From Pycnopodia helianthoides (taxonomy: Eukaryota > Echinodermata > Asteroidea > Forcipulatida > Asteriidae): DNA of 64,000 nucleotides. Each line of letters opens with the position of its first letter. Positions within the stretch are counted from its first letter, which is position 1. The translations under genes and the position numbers were made by a program. The notes below the pieces were generated by a model. That model ran no database searches. It saw nothing but the letters and a program-made list of their open reading frames with translations, and was not told the origin of the DNA. Of the stretch, positions 32,001 through 34,847 are shown piece by piece. The stretch spans positions 11,293,977 through 11,357,976 of the forward strand of contig CM063262.1 in the NCBI GenBank assembly GCA_032158295.1. The letters run 5' to 3'.

Positions 32001-34847
32001 CTTTGCTACATATCGACTATGTGTTCAGCTCTCACTATCACATAGAACATTCATTGACTAAAAATGATTTTACAATTTAAGTGATGTGGTCTTCAGAACT
32101 GGTGACGCCTTGGTCTCGATCTTTGAAGCTTTTAGTTTAAAACAACATTTATTGAAAAGAAGTGAGGGGCAGTCCAAAGGTTTAAAAAAATTCACAGTCG
32201 TTCAGAGAGTATGGTGGGGGGGGGGGGGGGGGTCAGAGACCATGTACGACTTTGAAAGTTGTGTAAAATGTTGATATTTACACAATGTGCATAAGTTTTG
32301 AAGGACAAATTGTGTACTACCTTGGCGGGGAGGGCGGAGTGTCCTCAAAAGCATCGCTCTGAAAACATTTTCGACGATCCCTAAAAGAGAAATCAAGTTC
32401 TTCGTGAAATGGGTCTCGGGACTGGTTCTGTGTCTCGGTCTCGGTCTGTGCTTTGTGTCTAAAAAGGCTTTATGCCATACCAGGGCCCAATTTCATAGAG
32501 CTGCTTAAGCACATAAAAGTAGCTAAGCACAAAAAAATTATGCTTACCAGAATAAGGTTACCAGCTAAACTACCATATCACATGTACAATTTGTAACTGG
32601 TATCCTGCTCATTTCTGCTTAAGCAGGCATATTTTGTTAAGCAATATTGTTAAGCACAAGACTTGCGCAGTCTGTATGCTGTCCTTCTCTGTTTGTGATG
32701 TCAATTTTCATTTACTCTCTTTCATTGTTTCCGCTTACCCATGTGATCTCTATTCACATCTTTGCATGCCTCATTATTAAACCCATCCTAACTGGCTTCA
32801 CTCACTTTCTCTGTATGCATGTTGCTCATTTAACCACATACATACACCCTTAGTGATTTACTAGATCCTTCCTCACTCTCACAAAATCTAACACCATAAG
32901 GTAACTCAACACCCAAACTGTTGGACTCTGGTTATGGTGATATGCCTGATCACATGAGTATTTACTAGGATTCCTTCCTCACTCTAACAAAATCCAACAC
33001 CATATGGTAACTCAACACCCAAACTGTTGGACTCTGGTTATGGTGATATGCCTGATCCCATGAGTGATTTACTAGGATCCTTCCTCATCTAACAAAATCC
33101 AACACCATATGGTAACTCAACACGCAAACTGTTGGACTCTGATTATGGTGGTATGCCTGATCCCATGTAAAGCATGATCAGTTTCCAAGTGCAGTCCTCA
33201 GTCCAACAAAATCAAACAAACCATGTGTTGGATTGTGTTGGGTCAGGGTCGGTTGGGGTAATATCACTTTACTTAGGCCTATTATTCCTATTACTGCCTT
33301 AGCTTTTTCACTTAGGCATGTTATTTAATTTTTAGCTAGATAAAAGTTTCATATTCATCAAATTTCATCTATGACACATGTCAGAAGTTTTGCATACCAG
33401 CAACGGGTTACCAGCTAAAATATCGTGATATGTTCATTCATTGCTTTGGGGTAACTGCCTGCTTAGCAGATTTGGTTCCTTGGCATTATTGTCTTCTCAG
33501 ATTCATACTATAAGCAAATTTTGTTTTTCTTAGTAAAGATTATAGCATAACAGCTACATTAAAGTCAATTCATTTGGTTTTTTTGTAGACTTGTATCAAG
33601 TCTAACCCTGATGTGCTTGGTCCACCCCAAAGAACTTCAATAGCTTTTGTAAGGTGGGCCACAGTGGTGCATAATAACTGCTACGTTAGACTAGCCTGAC
33701 AGACTAAAAGTAGGTACTTTAGTTACAAGTATGTTGGTTTGGTTTTTAGTTGACTTGTATCAAGTCTAACCCCAATGTGCTTGGTCCAACCCAAAGAACT
33801 TCAGTGGCTTTTGTAAGGTGGGCCACTGGTGCATGATAACTGCTACTGTAGACTAGCCTGACAGACTAAAAGTAGTACTTTAATAGTTACAAGCATGTTG
33901 GTTTGGTTTTTACTAGACTTGTATCAAGCCTAACCCGGATGTGCTTGGTCCACCGCTAAAGAACTTCAATAGCTTTTGTAAGGTGGGCCACTGTGATAGT
34001 CTAGTCTGACAGTGTGATAGATCTAGATGAGGTAGGAAGTCAGATTTGAATCAAGTCTAATTTAAATTTAAATAGTTGATATCCTAGGTAAATAGTTTTA
34101 ATCTCATCTTCGCAACACTAGGTCAAAGTTCACTCAGATTTCATGTGAAGGATTTTGTCTTAAACTGGAAACAATGTAACGTTTGAAGGGGGTGTGTTGT
34201 TTTGATCAAAGCAGGCCTGTGGCTGTACATGGAATTATAAACTCTCACCAAGTTACTGCACGCACGTGCGCGCTTTTCTATAGATTTGATACGGAGGGAT
34301 CGGGCATGTTGGTGAAGTGACTGGGTGAAGTTCATAAATTTGTGCAGCCACAGGCCTGCTTTGATCTTGTCTTTGATGTAGTCACGAACACATGTAGTCA
34401 CGAAAACATAACCGCTCTCTAAACTGCTATCACCCCACTAACCACTCGCCACCAGAGCGCGCTGTCATTTCCATAAAAGCTATCACTCCTCAAACCGCTA
34501 GCCCTATCACAGCTGGTGTGATAGCGGTTACGGGAATGATAGCGCCCTCTAGTGGCGAGTAGTTATTTGGGCGATAGCAGTTAGGTTTTTGTGACTACAC
34601 AACTGGAGCATCTTGGAACCAAGACTAGCTTTGATCATGACGACACAGCCCCTTTAACTTCTTGAAGGCTTCATGTTTTGACACGTCCCACGTTTGCTTT
34701 TCTCCCCCTCTCAGTCAACTTCAGGAGTCGGACTCAAGGACCCCCTCGGAGATCCATCTTCAAGAACTTCAGATGCGTAAGTTGGGCCACTACGATTACG
34801 AAGGTAGCCATTACGGCGGGAGCCAATTTGACGGGAGTCGGTGCTGA
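1956..34847 (+). CDS. NCAM: NCAM/Fasciclin II-type cell adhesion molecule with LDLa insert (whole gene)
   Basis: Type I membrane adhesion protein; family members act at the cell surface in homophilic adhesion and axon growth. Coding exons: 1956-2007, 8273-8425, 9090-9245, 9595-9735, 10537-10677, 11085-11502, 12312-12480, 13665-13867, 14447-14540, 15036-15218, 15875-15979, 16945-17101, 17932-18055, 18909-19036, 19716-19947, 20388-20586, 21625-21717, 26117-26218, then alternative ends 29393-29594 or 31433-31447 plus 34715-34847. Approximate residues: signal 1-18, Ig1 18-120, Ig2 121-214, Ig3 215-307, Ig4 308-411, Ig5 412-510, FN3-1 511-571 and 659-700, LDLa 572-658, FN3-2 700-800, TM near 827-850. 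The TM-proximal FIDVLCYCTNKCGLTMC resembles vertebrate NCAM, including cysteines known there to be palmitoylated. Ectodomain junctions are phase 1 between Ig/FN3 halves or phase 0 within some domains; tail junctions are phase 2. Four single-base indels (near 11353-11360, 17038-17040, 17074-17076, 18047-18048) break the frame as assembled. Family placement is firm; the LDLa insertion is unusual. Confidence 0.85.
2339..3235. mobile_element. Mutator-like non-autonomous foldback element with 9-bp TSD
   Basis: The ends are perfect inverted repeats (TAGTTGCGATAATCGTAA). Similarity between the arms continues for roughly 290 bp, about 2339-2632 against 2945-3235. The element is flanked by a direct repeat ATTCATTTA at 2330-2338 and 3236-3244. 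Long terminal inverted repeats with a 9-bp target duplication are typical of Mutator-like elements. No transposase frame is present in the ~310-bp centre, so it is a non-autonomous derivative. Confidence 0.8.
3278..3652. mobile_element. MITE with TTAA target duplication
   Basis: The termini AGGAACATTACAGAATTGG and its reverse complement bound a 375-bp element. TTAA flanks it on both sides (3274-3277 and 3653-3656). TTAA duplications are typical of piggyBac and Kolobok superfamilies; the sequence alone does not separate the two. There is no coding capacity. Confidence 0.75.
3888..4318. repeat. Inverted-repeat element of about 430 bp
   Basis: The left arm (tttttacc...gaagctgaaac...ttccttgtgtccta) pairs with a right arm near 4255-4315 (taggacaccaagaatg...gtttcagcttctcaaa). 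An inner pair ggatgacattatt / aataatgtcatcc supports the fold. It looks like a diverged MITE; no clear target duplication was seen. Confidence 0.55.
4498..4522. repeat. (ACATGT) palindromic simple repeat
   Basis: Four consecutive copies of the self-complementary ACATGT/GTACAT motif. Similar runs recur at 5167, 6720, 6822, 7510-7575 and 8208, so this motif is a feature of the whole intron. Confidence 0.7.
4784..4995. repeat. Three-armed foldback
   Basis: The segment around gaccagcgttgctgtgcgag ... agtctacca is repeated in reverse complement at 4908-4995. A third internal copy of aaactggtactcc.tg.(a)cagcaacgctggt lies at 4875-4906. This explains the 132-residue open frame across it, which I reject as a gene. 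Confidence 0.65.
5213..5325. repeat. Short degenerate tandem repeat
   Basis: The phrase ttctgggtc(c/t)acaaaa.tac, followed by an A-rich spacer, recurs three to four times with a period near 35-45 bp. Confidence 0.5.
5690..6085 (+). mobile_element. tRNA-Asn-like SINE, tail plus full copy
   Basis: A tRNA-like head (ctcgatagctcagttgg...agagcaccggcacgttaat...aggttcaagtcccag) at about 5930-6004 has A and B boxes and an anticodon loop reading GTT. It is followed by the body tail tttgttcaactc..., cagtttcccttgtgg, taatacttga. An identical-type tail at 5700-5780 precedes it, so two copies are adjacent. Other copies occur at 34995-35410, 55890-56045 and 63295-63370. It is not a functional tRNA gene because the acceptor stem does not close properly. 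Confidence 0.65.
6755..6935 (-). mobile_element. GTTAGCCAGG-ended MITE, copy 1
   Basis: The termini are gttagccagg and cctggctaaaac, with internal gggtgtccaaa blocks. The same element occurs in the other orientation at 7300-7487 and 8878-9027. A central ACATGT-rich spacer differs between copies. Confidence 0.65.
7300..7487 (+). mobile_element. GTTAGCCAGG-ended MITE, copy 2
   Basis: Begins gtgttagccaggatttgg and ends cacccctctggcta. It contains three gggtgtcc blocks and matches the copies at 6755 (inverted) and 8878 (direct). Confidence 0.65.
7508..7577. repeat. catgtcatgtat / acatgt simple repeat
   Basis: Imperfect tandem copies of a 15-20-bp unit (catgtcatgtatcatgta) in the intron between signal peptide and Ig1. 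Confidence 0.6.
7577..7737. mobile_element. GGCCTGGAATT-type MITE
   Basis: Contains the blocks ggcctggaatttta, ttggccttgatgccccttc, atagactttaa and atggccttgtcctctc. They match, in inverted order, the element at 10100-10268. Related fragments lie at 21890-21930, 24670-24840, 47520-47640 and 49295-49395. Confidence 0.55.
8273..8425 (+). CDS. NCAM: NCAM-like exon 2: first half of Ig1
   Basis: Phase 1 in and out (51 codons). The reading runs DGALKIVPIYATFNVAEGES then ASLSC, with the B-strand cysteine and a following W (QPQWID) as in Ig domains. Similar to the N-terminal Ig1 start of NCAM/Fasciclin II. Confidence 0.8.
8460..8755 (-). mobile_element. tRNA-Leu SINE body, 5'-truncated, antisense
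   Basis: Reverse-complement match to the body of the SINE seen complete at 57030-57460: the gcttcgtccttcggatggga, acacaacacac and gcgctatata landmarks are present. The tRNA head is missing. Confidence 0.7.
8878..9027 (+). mobile_element. GTTAGCCAGG-ended MITE, copy 3
   Basis: The same family as 7300-7487: ttttagccaggatttgg at the start, ttcaaaagacatccagacacccgtctggctta at the end. It lies about 60 bp upstream of the acceptor of the second Ig1 exon. Confidence 0.6.
9090..9245 (+). CDS. NCAM: NCAM-like exon 3: second half of Ig1
   Basis: Phase 1 to phase 1, 52 codons. VTRLQINNMIDSWEGGYDC carries the conserved L.I, D and G.Y.C pattern of the Ig F strand. The exon ends at INVF, followed by gtaagt. 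Confidence 0.8.
9255..9415. mobile_element. Palindromic MITE (family with copy at 27850)
   Basis: Arms aagggaatacaagagtaggagac ... gcagggtagtggccgtg pair with cacggccatgaccctgc ... gtctccactcttttattccc. A related palindrome lies at 27850-28015 (gcagggtcgtggccgtgctat ... gccacgacccggcaagg). Confidence 0.65.
9595..9735 (+). CDS. NCAM: NCAM-like exon 4: first half of Ig2
   Basis: Phase 1 to phase 1, 47 codons. VLIYHEAGNLACTMDGDPD followed by DWLGPNG gives the C...W pattern of an Ig domain. The next exon supplies the D.Y.C half. Confidence 0.8.
9815..9975. mobile_element. Dispersed repeat (catgatatcatattgcag family), fragment
   Basis: Contains gcattcacc.c.tgat, ttgcaggctggcat and atggtca.acagtag.agggtt blocks. 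The same blocks recur at 10310-10480, 23225-23320, 28135-28330, 41460-41690, 49120-49300 and 58880-59160. Confidence 0.55.
9985..10095. repeat. Fragment of poly-C containing repeat shared with 17230-17400
   Basis: The order gatatggggcat, gtatccccactgttcccatact, cctcttgtacag, ccccccccct, gaattcctgagaat matches, partly inverted, the sequence at 17260-17400. The run of C at 10067-10076 is prone to length error. Confidence 0.45.
10100..10268. mobile_element. GGCCTGGAATT-type MITE
   Basis: Starts ggcctggaattttaactttg and ends cctccgtttaattccaggctt, so the termini are inverted repeats. Internal caaggccaagaccagggcaacgg matches the related fragments elsewhere in the window. Confidence 0.6.
10310..10480. 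mobile_element. Dispersed repeat (catgatatcatattgcag family)
   Basis: Carries cacagtggatgatgttgaatggtcaaactgtgggagggttgac and catgatatattgcaggcttgg, the hallmarks of the family. It ends about 60 bp before exon 5. Confidence 0.55.
10537..10677 (+). CDS. NCAM: NCAM-like exon 5: second half of Ig2
   Basis: Phase 1 to phase 1, 47 codons. LTIDNVTLDDEGDYNCQG is a canonical Ig E-F region with DEGDYNC. A potential N-glycosylation site (NVT) is present. Confidence 0.85.
10680..10785. repeat. GTAAACAAGTTTGTAAACA degenerate repeat
   Basis: Imperfect copies of a 20-25-bp unit (gtaaacaagtttgtaaacac) begin in the donor site itself, since exon 5 ends ...cttgctgacgttcaag|gtaaacaag. Confidence 0.55.
10826..10978. 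mobile_element. GCCCAATTTCATA palindromic MITE, partial
   Basis: Contains aggataccagccacaaatggtacatg, ttggctggtaacc and gcttagctactttttgtgcttaagcag, ending tgaaattgggcc. A full copy lies at 16728-16919 and many others are in the window. Confidence 0.7.
11085..11502 (+). CDS. NCAM: NCAM-like exon 6: Ig3 and first half of Ig4 (frameshift)
   Basis: Enters in phase 1. Ig3 is complete in this exon: FFTCEAIGEPQPEYTWFDG and LMITNLQEDDEKRYTC. After ELTLT the frame breaks and TGA follows at 11381-11383. The next frame then reads PPTPTRAVTLEREEGQTVKF and FCDIQRG, the start of Ig4, as far as MGVQ at phase 0. The exon is 418 bases where 419 would keep frame with its neighbours, so one base is missing near 11353-11360 (G or C run). 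Confidence 0.8.
11570..11700. repeat. Dispersed repeat shared with the VPS26C intron
   Basis: The series gagcttcttcagtaatcg, ttttcctttgaaaata, ttttgacttgacaaatgaaa and ttctcat matches 55090-55210 in intron 2 of VPS26C at high similarity. Confidence 0.5.
11895..12230 (+). mobile_element. tRNA-Leu SINE, divergent variant
   Basis: Head: ggctgagtggtttagtgtatcggattcaagttctggtggctaag...gtgggttcgaatcccggtatgacacttgtgtccttgagcaagacactta. The body differs from the main subfamily (ctcatcacccaggggtaaagggtacc) and the element ends agcgcaataatcactc...ttattattataaaatg. Confidence 0.7.
12312..12480 (+). CDS. NCAM: NCAM-like exon 7: second half of Ig4
   Basis: Enters at phase 0 after ttgttag and leaves in phase 1 at agat|gtaagt. 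ISLTIDGIHQGDEGPYTCFA is the E-F region of an Ig domain; ILNVR is the G strand. Confidence 0.85.
12481..13664 (+). other. Intron 7, mostly unique with simple sequence
   Basis: Holds a TGTACATG/TGTGTG-rich patch at about 12815-12895, a fragment near 13360-13420 (ctggtctcaggcctgcgatccag) also found at 20735-20775, and a tRNA-like segment just before exon 8. No exon is seen. Confidence 0.5.
13555..13628 (+). other. tRNA-like (SINE head) fragment
   Basis: The segment tcatggtctagtggttaagacacctgctctag...ggttgtgggttggaatcccaagctgtg carries A-box and B-box like motifs. The B box is altered (ggttggaatcc) and the cloverleaf does not close, so it is a fossil tRNA-derived head, not a tRNA gene. It lies 36 bp upstream of exon 8. 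Confidence 0.4.
13665..13867 (+). CDS. NCAM: NCAM-like exon 8: first half of Ig5
   Basis: Acceptor choice: using the first AG would create TAG with the preceding T, so the second AG (acagag|CA) is used, giving SPIINLDY. The exon reads EVNMTCHWFGFPTPGVRWFV, the C...W core of Ig5, with N-glycosylation sites NMT, NAT and NGS. It leaves at phase 0. Confidence 0.8.
13972..14431 (+). mobile_element. tRNA-Leu SINE, near full length
   Basis: tRNA head agccaagcggataagagc...gtgggttcgagtcccggtcttgacac, then cttgtgtccttaacc, gcttcgtccttcggatgg, ttgcacgtgaaagaaccc, and the tail gagtgctatataagaacc...gcgctatgtaagaactgattattg. Confidence 0.8.
14447..14540 (+). CDS. NCAM: NCAM-like exon 9: second half of Ig5
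   Basis: Phase 0 to phase 1. DDFLPYQCQGRNKYGYA gives the Y.C of Ig5 and the N..G pattern of its F-G turn. It leaves at gagctt|gtaagt into the FN3 region. Confidence 0.8.
15036..15218 (+). CDS. NCAM: NCAM-like exon 10: first half of FN3-1
   Basis: Phase 1 to phase 1, 61 codons. KKPRNIQALETSSTTIKVTF followed by DDPVE is the A-B region of a fibronectin type III domain, and LGYVVAYGV is its C strand. The C-terminal half (V.GL.P...Y.FRV.A.N) is not in the next exon but in exon 13, after two LDLa exons. Confidence 0.85.
15289..15690 (+). mobile_element. tRNA-Leu SINE, full length
   Basis: tggcgtgtcgtggccaagcggataagaacac...gagtcccgatcgtgacac head, body with ccttaagcaagacac and gcttatcgctaagag-type blocks, ending in aagcgctatgtaagaactgcttattattatt and an ATT simple repeat. 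It lies in the intron between FN3-1a and LDLa1. Confidence 0.85.
15875..15979 (+). CDS. NCAM: NCAM-like exon 11: LDLa domain 1
   Basis: A complete 35-codon LDL-receptor class A module, phase 1 at both ends. CQPTEFQCGRLCVEKERRCD and GLMDCLDNSDEINC show all six cysteines and the calcium-binding D..DC.D.SDE motif. A symmetric exon of this kind can be included or skipped without changing frame. LDLa modules are not part of standard NCAM or Fasciclin II. Confidence 0.9.
16415..16715 (+). mobile_element. tRNA-Leu SINE body, head missing
   Basis: Begins aagcaagacacttgaccattattgcttcgtcc, continues with gtgttgtgtaatgcatgtaaaagaaccc and gaaggggtttgccccagg, and ends agcgctacatttaaaaacttgttattatt. The tRNA head is absent. 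Confidence 0.75.
16728..16919. mobile_element. GCCCAATTTCATA palindromic MITE, full copy
   Basis: Begins ccctgttcccaatttcatagagctgc and ends cagctgtatgaaattgggccctg, so the whole element is an inverted repeat. The acceptor AG of the LDLa2 exon lies only about 25 bp beyond its right end. Confidence 0.8.
16945..17101 (+). CDS. NCAM: NCAM-like exon 12: LDLa domain 2 (two indels)
   Basis: Enters in phase 1. DDDCPGGFKC, NPCIPLAYVCDKQ, then after a shift DCVDGADES, then after a second shift CNSFYRPM together supply six LDLa cysteines and the acidic motif. The frame breaks at the A run 17038-17040 and again at 17074-17076; one added base at each site would restore an exon of 159 bases, symmetric phase 1. 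As assembled, translation would not continue correctly into FN3-1b. Confidence 0.75.
17230..17400. repeat. Poly-C/poly-G containing dispersed repeat
   Basis: Contains gcgcgatatggggcatgg, a run of C near 17287-17295, ggaattctataaagg, a T run followed by a G run near 17331-17350, and tacaagaggaaagttgtgtaccaaagtatgggaaca. Related to 9985-10095. The homopolymers make its local sequence unreliable. Confidence 0.45.
17595..17893. mobile_element. Composite element: MITE with a palindromic element nested inside
   Basis: The outer unit runs from about attgaggtatggtggacac to gtgtccaccatacctcaa. Inside, a near-perfect palindrome at about 17687-17867 (acccattgcacaacgc ... gcgttgtgcaataggt) is flanked by ctatag on both sides, a possible target duplication. 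A relative of the outer unit without the palindrome is at 35162-35276. Confidence 0.7.
17932..18055 (+). CDS. NCAM: NCAM-like exon 13: second half of FN3-1 (one extra base)
   Basis: Enters in phase 1. ADVIVTGLRPDRIYQFRVAV followed by INEVGWGEWSV is the E-G region of an FN3 domain and completes exon 10. A TGA appears in frame after GTDS. With one T fewer at 18047-18048 the end reads SDYG and leaves in phase 1, matching exon 14, so this looks like a single-base insertion in a T run. The donor is acg|gtattg. Confidence 0.8.
18470..18880 (+). mobile_element. tRNA-Leu SINE, near full length
   Basis: gcgagtcgtggcggagcggtcaaatgcactggactcgagctttggtg...gtgggttcgagtcccggcc head, the usual body blocks, and the end agcgttatacaagaactacatattattatt just before exon 14. 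Confidence 0.8.
18909..19036 (+). CDS. NCAM: NCAM-like exon 14: first half of FN3-2
   Basis: Phase 1 in, phase 0 out. PPGESQIFVREPDRDTMYEL followed by VWIEPYDDGGSPINAYEI is the classic FN3 A-C region with W..P.DDGG.PI..Y. Confidence 0.85.
19125..19495. repeat. ~123-bp tandem repeat, three degenerate units
   Basis: The phrases gaggcttgaagagc, gactaccc.agac, gagacctaaa and ccacaaccaa.tctcag recur with a period near 120-125 bp, producing a purine-rich gagacc-type array inside the FN3-2 intron. Confidence 0.65.
19716..19947 (+). CDS. NCAM: NCAM-like exon 15: second half of FN3-2 and membrane-proximal stalk
   Basis: Phase 0 in, phase 1 out. IHRYTLTNLKPGTYYYLELY followed by AQSTYGKSAPT is the E-G region of FN3-2. 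A proline-rich stalk (PIPPVPDEP) follows before the membrane exon. Confidence 0.85.
20388..20586 (+). CDS. NCAM: NCAM-like exon 16: transmembrane and juxtamembrane segment
   Basis: Phase 1 in, phase 2 out. ISAFIGILVGGFFILLLF forms the membrane helix. IDVLCYCTNKCGLTMCICVY and MCGKQ closely resemble the juxtamembrane segment of vertebrate NCAM (D..CY..NKCGLLMC...CGK), whose cysteines are acylated. EEEEMQQAVEYG ends the exon at TATGG|gtatgt. This segment is the strongest evidence for NCAM rather than a generic Ig/FN3 protein. Confidence 0.9.
20660..20815. repeat. Degenerate dispersed repeat
   Basis: Contains ccggcctttaatgcgagcggtctagtgtttgac and gctgaaatcactggccttgagtctgtgatccagtgt; shorter relatives are at 13365-13420 and, more distantly, 43270-43345. 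It ends abruptly and has no clear termini. Confidence 0.35.
20990..21380. mobile_element. AAGGTATACCTTTGG MITE family
   Basis: Runs from gaaggcaaagattatctttgg through cacaataaaactaacctgtgaaaatttt, ttttgagatattgcc, aatctgagaaacgtt and agtgcttcttaccaagtaagttttt to gtaattaccaaagttatacc. The full-length relative is at 62377-62779; others are at 24173, 40918, 41682 and 48203. It contains a perfect cryptic donor, ccaagtaagttttt. Confidence 0.7.
21625..21717 (+). CDS. NCAM: NCAM-like exon 17: cytoplasmic tail module A
   Basis: 31 codons, phase 2 at both ends: cttttag|C...GATGG|gtgggt. It reads MAASSVGERMKTDRLAEVEM then ESNYLDYPRDG, hydrophilic with two tyrosines. Because it is symmetric it can be joined to any of the later tail exons or skipped. 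Confidence 0.75.
22530..22549. repeat. poly-T tract
   Basis: An uninterrupted run of about 19 T residues, likely variable in length and prone to sequencing error. Confidence 0.8.
22612..22982. mobile_element. MITE with AGGTACAC.TTGCCTT ends
   Basis: The left end ttaaaggtacacgttgccttgg pairs with the right end ctgaaggcaatgtgtccct. Internally, agtccgccattttgcag...acacaatggtggaccgtgttag and ctcaaaattgtgaggttttc / gaaaaccacacaatttcaag also pair. Confidence 0.65.
23225..23320. mobile_element. Dispersed repeat (catgatatcatattgcag family), short copy
   Basis: ttaaccctcctactgtgtgaccattcaatatcatccactgcaa...catgcggtgaatgcatctacacagtac matches 49120-49215 with small gaps. Confidence 0.5.
23640..23890. 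repeat. Foldback rich in CCTGGG motifs
   Basis: gcaaattcctgggtaatagccattacccaggatagc is itself a hairpin. Downstream, aggaatttcctgggttttgatttcctgggttttgatttc contains a duplicated 16-bp unit. It resembles a small inverted-repeat element. Confidence 0.45.
24094..24300. mobile_element. Composite repeat including a partial AAGGTATACC MITE
   Basis: ataatatggatttatatagcgcacattctgaaatacatc.ctcatggcactaaagaaacctgggaagacct...gggcaaag matches 20901-21005 almost exactly, then continues into tatacctttggtttttagg and stops after ttcaaaaggttgtatag. Confidence 0.65.
24670..24845. mobile_element. Fragment of the GGCCTGGAATT-type MITE family
   Basis: Blocks aggcctcgaaataacccc, gtggtgccctttgcaaagttccaatacaaatttac, tcctcatagaagtgccccttacaa and ttcaagagcgaagttcaaggcctga parallel the element at 49295-49400. 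Confidence 0.45.
25168..25355. mobile_element. GCCCAATTTCATA palindromic MITE, diverged subfamily
   Basis: ggcccaatttcataaagcctgtaagcacaaaaacttgctaagcacag ... gcttaacagctttatgaaattgggccc. It shares this subfamily sequence (aagcctgtaagcac) with the copies at 42806 and 42965. Confidence 0.75.
25521..25793. repeat. 39-bp minisatellite, seven units
   Basis: Units begin at 25521, 25560, 25599, 25637, 25676, 25715 and 25754 (atgggcactgtaagcaaag, aaat.tgtggtagc.ccaag). One unit is 38 bp. Because 39 is a multiple of three the array is open in several frames, which explains the repetitive open frames on both strands. Confidence 0.9.
26117..26218 (+). CDS. NCAM: NCAM-like exon 18: probable cytoplasmic tail module B
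   Basis: 34 codons, phase 2 at both ends: ccttcacag|A...CAGGG|gttggt. It reads ASSQYQSLPVSRFADDRWKM then PTHATYEADRLMQG. Evidence: strong acceptor, in-frame length, the same GG|gt exit as neighbouring tail exons, and hydrophilic Tyr-containing sequence typical of a cytoplasmic tail. It may be alternatively used. No family match recognised for this module. Confidence 0.6.
26240..26965. repeat. Degenerate AATCCAGGTTGATGGTTAGCTG array
   Basis: More than fifteen imperfect copies of a 22-45-bp motif (atccaggttgatggttagctgt), with drifting spacers, start about 20 bp after tail module B. It is old compared with the clean minisatellites elsewhere in the window. Confidence 0.75.
27470..27558 (-). mobile_element. 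tRNA-Leu SINE head, antisense fragment
   Basis: Reverse complement reads ggcgtgttgtggccgagcggtttagcgcactgactcaagctcttgtgtttctgatcagcatagcgtgggtttgagt, i.e. the tRNA-like head only. The usual body is missing. Confidence 0.65.
27850..28018. mobile_element. Palindromic MITE (family of 9255)
   Basis: aagggaacgagagagtgg ... gaaccggcagggtcgtggccgtgctat-type left arm and cggggccacgacccggcaaggtttcaaacgg ... ctattcctcagg right arm. Confidence 0.6.
28135..28330. mobile_element. Dispersed repeat (catgatatcatattgcag family), two partial copies
   Basis: gccagcctgcactatgatatgtggtgaatgcatac...ccctcctactgtctgaccagtcaatatcgtccactgtgattttgaa is followed directly by a second gccagcctgcaatatgatac block. Confidence 0.55.
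28676..28802. mobile_element. Small TIR element (GGCCG.GTCCGA ends)
   Basis: gaggccgcgtccgagttggcggctac pairs with gccggagctgtcgattcggacacggccc at the other end. Related degraded sequence lies at 35495-35585 and 38970-39070 (ggctacggcta...gcttcaac). Confidence 0.6.
28970..29335. mobile_element. Two GCCCAATTTCATA palindromic MITEs in tandem
   Basis: The first copy (28970-29155) runs gggcctaatttcattgagctgcctaagcac ... tttagcag. The second (to 29335) is more diverged, ends aattcaatgaaattacgccc and lies 58 bp before the alternative terminal exon. Confidence 0.65.
29393..29594 (+). CDS. NCAM: NCAM-like alternative terminal exon 1 (cytoplasmic tail)
   Basis: Enters in phase 2 (GG|C AAC) after catccatag and runs to TAA at 29592-29594. 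It reads NGLALADLPSIHPIYGEIPD, RSAPSVASSYRSYPTYANTE, GLYGNPNRTYRNEKAELERD and LNAIFS. It is rich in tyrosine, with IYGEI and similar possible phosphorylation motifs. No donor site follows before the stop, and AATAAA occurs at 30280, so this is a natural last exon giving one C-terminal isoform. Confidence 0.7.
29860..30238. repeat. ~82-bp tandem repeat in a likely 3'UTR
   Basis: tgtacgtttgtaaaatgactgacag...agctggagccaattggca recurs near 29861, 29943, 30046, 30128 and 30210. One unit is about 105 bp because of an insert. The array lies between the TAA at 29594 and AATAAA at 30280. Confidence 0.8.
30280..30285 (+). terminator. Possible polyadenylation signal, short NCAM-like isoform
   Basis: AATAAA about 690 bases after the stop of the first alternative terminal exon. 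Confidence 0.4.
31433..31447 (+). CDS. NCAM: NCAM-like candidate 15-nt microexon (or longer alternative end)
   Basis: After a very strong pyrimidine tract (ttttttcttctcctggtccag) the bases C AAT GAG GAC TAT GG are followed by gtatga. This gives NEDYG with phase 2 at both ends, in step with the neighbouring tail exons. If the donor is not used, the frame continues YEWFSKSRPPVALY and on to a stop near 31617, an alternative ending. Splicing is inferred. Confidence 0.45.
31582..31895 (-). mobile_element. 3' end of a non-LTR retrotransposon, antisense
   Basis: On the minus strand the sequence encodes, with frame breaks, the C-terminal tail common in RTE/CR1-like polyproteins (KLAWYGHM, KTILQGTV, then RRGR), then ends in a (GAAT/ATGA)n simple repeat at 31582-31612. 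It is 5'-truncated and inactive. Clade assignment is uncertain. Confidence 0.6.
32216..32232. repeat. poly-G tract
   Basis: About 17 consecutive G residues (after tggt), a site of likely length uncertainty and possible G-quadruplex formation. Confidence 0.75.
32483..32660. mobile_element. GCCCAATTTCATA palindromic MITE
   Basis: agggcccaatttcatagagctgcttaagcac ... aattatgcttaccagaataaggttaccagct ... tgcttaagcaggcatattttgttaagca. The right terminus is eroded. Confidence 0.75.
32851..33170. repeat. ~106-bp tandem repeat, three units
   Basis: gagtgatttactaggatcc...aacaccatatggtaactcaacacccaaactgttggactctggttatggtgatatgcctgatc starts at 32851, 32955 and 33062. Adjacent units are over 90% identical by eye. 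Confidence 0.85.
33574..34001. repeat. ~162-bp tandem repeat, about 2.6 units
   Basis: ttggtttttt.tagacttgtatcaagtctaaccc.gatgtgcttggtccaccc...gtaaggtgggccac is present three times (starts near 33574, 33739, 33903). The last unit is cut short. Confidence 0.8.
34199..34376. mobile_element. Inverted-repeat element, AAAGCAGGCCTGTGGCTG ends
   Basis: gatcaaagcaggcctgtggctgtacatggaattataaactctcacc pairs with tgaagttcataaatttgtgcagccacaggcctgctttgatc. Separated from the next palindrome by only ~20 bp. Confidence 0.7.
34395..34612. mobile_element. Palindromic MITE, GTAGTCAC ends
   Basis: gtagtcacgaaaacataaccgct...actcgccaccagagcgcgctgtcatt pairs with aatgatagcgccctctagtggcgagt...gcagttaggtttttgtgactac. 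It ends ~100 bp upstream of the last NCAM-like exon. Confidence 0.75.
34715..34847 (+). CDS. NCAM: NCAM-like alternative terminal exon 2 (long 3' end)
   Basis: Enters in phase 2 (GG|T CAA) after ctccccctctcag and ends TGA at 34845-34847. It reads QLQESDSRTPSEIHLQELQM, RKLGHYDYEGSHYGGSQFDG then SRC. Tail-like, with Tyr/Gly repeats. An alternative phase-0 reading from the same acceptor (STSGVGLKDPLGD...) is possible if a phase-0 exon precedes it, but phase 2 matches every other tail junction. Confidence 0.6.
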
